Shown here: one piece after another, positions 5,807-7,859 of the stretch
Position numbering within the stretch: the first letter of the stretch is position 1
Layout: each line of letters starts with the position of its first letter
Assembly: GCA_019412865.1 (NCBI GenBank)
Contig: DXOJ01000276.1
Location: 1 to 7,859, forward strand
Direction: 5' to 3'
DNA from: Bacteroides sp.
GTDB lineage: Bacteria; Bacteroidota; Bacteroidia; Bacteroidales; Bacteroidaceae
DNA length: 7,859 nt
Program-made: the position numbers and the translations under genes
The notes under the pieces: model-generated
Database searches by the model: none
Seen by the model: the letters and a program-made list of their open reading frames with translations, nothing else
Told to the model about the DNA's origin: nothing

Positions 5807-7765
5807 ATGAAAAAGATAATTTATTTGCTGGTGTGGATAGGCATGACTTTGGCGTCTTGCTCAGACGAAAGCTCTCTTCCTATACAACCGGAGATTCCTG
5901 CCGAACCGGAAACACCTAAGGACGAACCGGCTCCGGAGAAAGACTATCATCAGTTGCCGGTGTTGCACGTAGAGGGGCGCTACCTTAAAAACGAAAAGGG
6001 CGAGACGGTCAATCTTCATGGATTTACACAGACCTACAGCCCCTTTTTTAACGATAACGCATGGACTAACTATGACGTGCAGTCGTGTCTCAGCTATAAC
6101 AAACGTATGGTAGACGGAATTGTGGCTGCCGGATGGAAGTTCAACTTCGTGCGGATGCATCTCGACCCTTATTGGAGCGATGATACTTCAAAGCCGTTTG
6201 TACGATACGAAGGGCACGAACGCTTTTCCGAGACCCGTTTCCGCAAGTATCTCGACGAACTGTTTGTGCCGATGGCGGAGTATTTTGTATCTAAGGGAAT
6301 GTATGTGGTGATGCGCCCGCCCGGGGTATGCCCCAACGAAGCTCCTTATCAGGGAATAGAGGTGGGCGATAGCTATCAGCAGTTCCTGCTTAACGTGTGG
6401 GACATCGTTTCGCAACATCCTAAAGTGAAGAACAATACGGACATCATGTTCGAACTTGCCAATGAACCGGTCAACATCAAAGGGACCGACGGCGCCTATG
6501 GTAGCACCTCCGATGCCTGCTTTGCCAATGCAAAGATTTACTTCCAGTCCATTGTAGACAAGATAAGGAGCCATTGCCGTAATATCATTTGGGTGCCAGG
6601 CTTGGCCTACCAGTCGCAGTATGCCGGGTATGCCACCCACCGCATCGAGGGCGATAACATCGGCTTTGCCGTGCACTGCTATCCCGGATGGTATGGCAGC
6701 GATGCCGAAAAAGACAGTGGCGAGGGAATCGGCTCTTCCACCGGTGGCGGCTACGAGCCCTTCCAGCGCGGATGGGATACGCAAGTAGGTCCGGTGGCGG
6801 CGATTGCCCCCATCATGGTGACGGAAATAGACTGGGCACCTTTGAAATACGATGCCACTTGGGGAAAAAGCATCACAGGCGAAGCCGGTGGCAAGGGCTT
6901 CGGCGCCAACTTCAAATATATAGCCGACAATGCGGGAAATGTGTCGTGGCTCTTTTTCACTACAAGAAGCCACGAGCTGGCAGCGTTTAAGGACGTGCCG
7001 GGTACAGAGGGCAACTATACGTTCCTCAACGATCCCGAAGCCTGTCCGTGGGCAATGTATCATTGGTTCAAGGAGTATGCCGAGGGAGTGACCGTCAATG
7101 GCGAGCCCGAGAGACTGGAACTGATGGGCGAGCAGGCGACACGCTCGTTGCAGATGGGAGGAGTGCACTACCTGAAAGTGAAGGCGGTGTATAAAGATGG
7201 CACCTCGCGAATGGTGACTGCCGAGGCGACTATCAATAGCTCGGACGAACAAGTGCTGAAGGTGGAGCCGACTGGCAAACTGGTGGCAGTGGTACCAGGC
7301 AATGCTACGGTAACGGTGACTTACCGCACAGCAGCGGGAAACAGCATGCAACAGACATTGCAGGTGACGGTGGTTTCGCCTTTTGTGCTGACGGAAGACG
7401 TGTTTGACCCTTCGATATGGGAAGAAGGCACCTTTGACGAAACGACCCGCATCTTGGTGACAGGCAAATATGGCTTTGGCGGATGGAAATACCCCGGCGG
7501 ACTTGACTTGTCGGGCTACCGGAGGCTGACCGTGGAATTGGGCAACGACAACGAGTGCGGTGTCTCTTTCCGCCTTTTTGACAAGAACGACTACTGGACG
7601 AAGCCCGCCACCTACGATTTCGGACAGACACGCAGAGTGGTGGTAGATTTGCAGCAGATGAAAGATACTGACGGCAATAGGGTAGACCCGTCGCACCTCT
7701 ACATTGTCGGGTTCTGGTCGACTGGTGGCAAGCCGATTGTGATAAGCAGCATGAAGTTGGAATAA
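5807..7765 (+). CDS. GH5-family endo-glycanase lipoprotein with Big_2-like and C-terminal beta-rich modules
   Basis: This 652-residue protein starts at ATG 5807, giving a clean lipoprotein signal ending TLASC (Cys18), followed by SDESS and a Pro/Glu-rich linker to about residue 48. The GH5 barrel (about 50-430) shows R116 in FNFVRMHLDP, the acid/base Glu220 in FELANEPVN, H290 and Y292 in AVHCYPGWYG, the nucleophile Glu340 in MVTEIDWAP, and W/F in VSWLFFTT at the end of the barrel. All GH5 signature residues are present. Residues about 435-523 form a Big_2-like Ig domain (KAVYKDGTSRMVTAEATINS, GKLVAVVPGNATVTVTY). Residues 524-652 form a jelly-roll-like module, perhaps carbohydrate-binding (GFGGWKYPGGLDLSGYRRL). 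In a xylan locus the best guess is an endoxylanase such as those of GH5_21, but the subfamily cannot be fixed by eye; mannanase or endoglucanase activity is not excluded. An upstream in-frame ATG at 5756 overlaps the previous gene and spoils the signal peptide. Confidence 0.9.
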   Translation: MKKIIYLLVWIGMTLASCSDESSLPIQPEIPAEPETPKDEPAPEKDYHQLPVLHVEGRYLKNEKGETVNLHGFTQTYSPFFNDNAWTNYDVQSCLSYNKRMVDGIVAAGWKFNFVRMHLDPYWSDDTSKPFVRYEGHERFSETRFRKYLDELFVPMAEYFVSKGMYVVMRPPGVCPNEAPYQGIEVGDSYQQFLLNVWDIVSQHPKVKNNTDIMFELANEPVNIKGTDGAYGSTSDACFANAKIYFQSIVDKIRSHCRNIIWVPGLAYQSQYAGYATHRIEGDNIGFAVHCYPGWYGSDAEKDSGEGIGSSTGGGYEPFQRGWDTQVGPVAAIAPIMVTEIDWAPLKYDATWGKSITGEAGGKGFGANFKYIADNAGNVSWLFFTTRSHELAAFKDVPGTEGNYTFLNDPEACPWAMYHWFKEYAEGVTVNGEPERLELMGEQATRSLQMGGVHYLKVKAVYKDGTSRMVTAEATINSSDEQVLKVEPTGKLVAVVPGNATVTVTYRTAAGNSMQQTLQVTVVSPFVLTEDVFDPSIWEEGTFDETTRILVTGKYGFGGWKYPGGLDLSGYRRLTVELGNDNECGVSFRLFDKNDYWTKPATYDFGQTRRVVVDLQQMKDTDGNRVDPSHLYIVGFWSTGGKPIVISSMKLE

Positions 7766-7859
7766 ATAGTCGTCCCTTAAAGTACCCTTTTCCTGCTAAT
7801 AGTCAACACGGCTCTTTCATTTAAGCTTAGATAAAGGTACATAATTTCCCCACCCACTT

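Noticed and set aside
6188..7696. A 502-codon open frame on the minus strand opposite the GH5 gene
   Set aside because: It is antisense to a gene with intact catalytic motifs, its translation is rich in His, Arg and Cys with no domain or signal, and such shadow frames are common opposite G+C-rich genes.
7776..7845. Possible terminator from GTACC and GGTAC arms in the tail after GH5
   Set aside because: The arms are short, need a bulge to extend, have a loop of more than 40 bases, and lack a T-run.

Overview
The window is part of a Bacteroidales (Bacteroides, Phocaeicola or Prevotella type) polysaccharide utilization locus (PUL), most probably for xylan. The evidence is a SusD-family protein, three successive surface-lipoprotein-type genes, a GH10 xylanase whose catalytic domain is split by carbohydrate-binding modules, and A/T-rich translation starts without Shine-Dalgarno sequences. 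All genes are on the + strand.

Layout. Bases 1-54 are the 3' end of a group II intron: the 3' strand of domain V, then a complete domain VI with a bulged branch-point A. The intron lies in the sense direction inside a susD-like gene, whose 3' exon runs from 55 to 1538. Next come a DUF1735-type lipoprotein (1562-2650) and a GH10 endoxylanase lipoprotein (2681-4945), with gaps of only 23 and 30 bases. The order susD - DUF1735 - GH10 matches the xusD-xusE-xyn10C part of the core xylan utilization cluster described in Prevotella and Bacteroides. A strong stem-loop terminator follows at 4961-5005. After it are an A/T-rich lipoprotein gene with a BACON-like domain (5025-5762) and a three-part GH5 lipoprotein (5807-7765: catalytic domain, Big_2-like Ig domain, C-terminal beta-rich module). 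The last 94 bases hold no gene and no convincing terminator.

How it works together. The SusD-like protein would be the lid of a SusC transporter encoded upstream of the window. The DUF1735 protein would be an accessory surface glycan-binding protein. The GH10 enzyme, and probably the GH5 enzyme, would cut the chain at the cell surface into oligosaccharides for import. Because susD carries an intron, production of this lid depends on RNA splicing, which is unusual for a PUL. The other main oddities are an apparently rearranged first binding module inside GH10, a near-perfect 29-base palindrome early in the GH10 coding sequence, and sharp base-composition steps between modules and genes. I see no tRNA, rRNA or CRISPR array.
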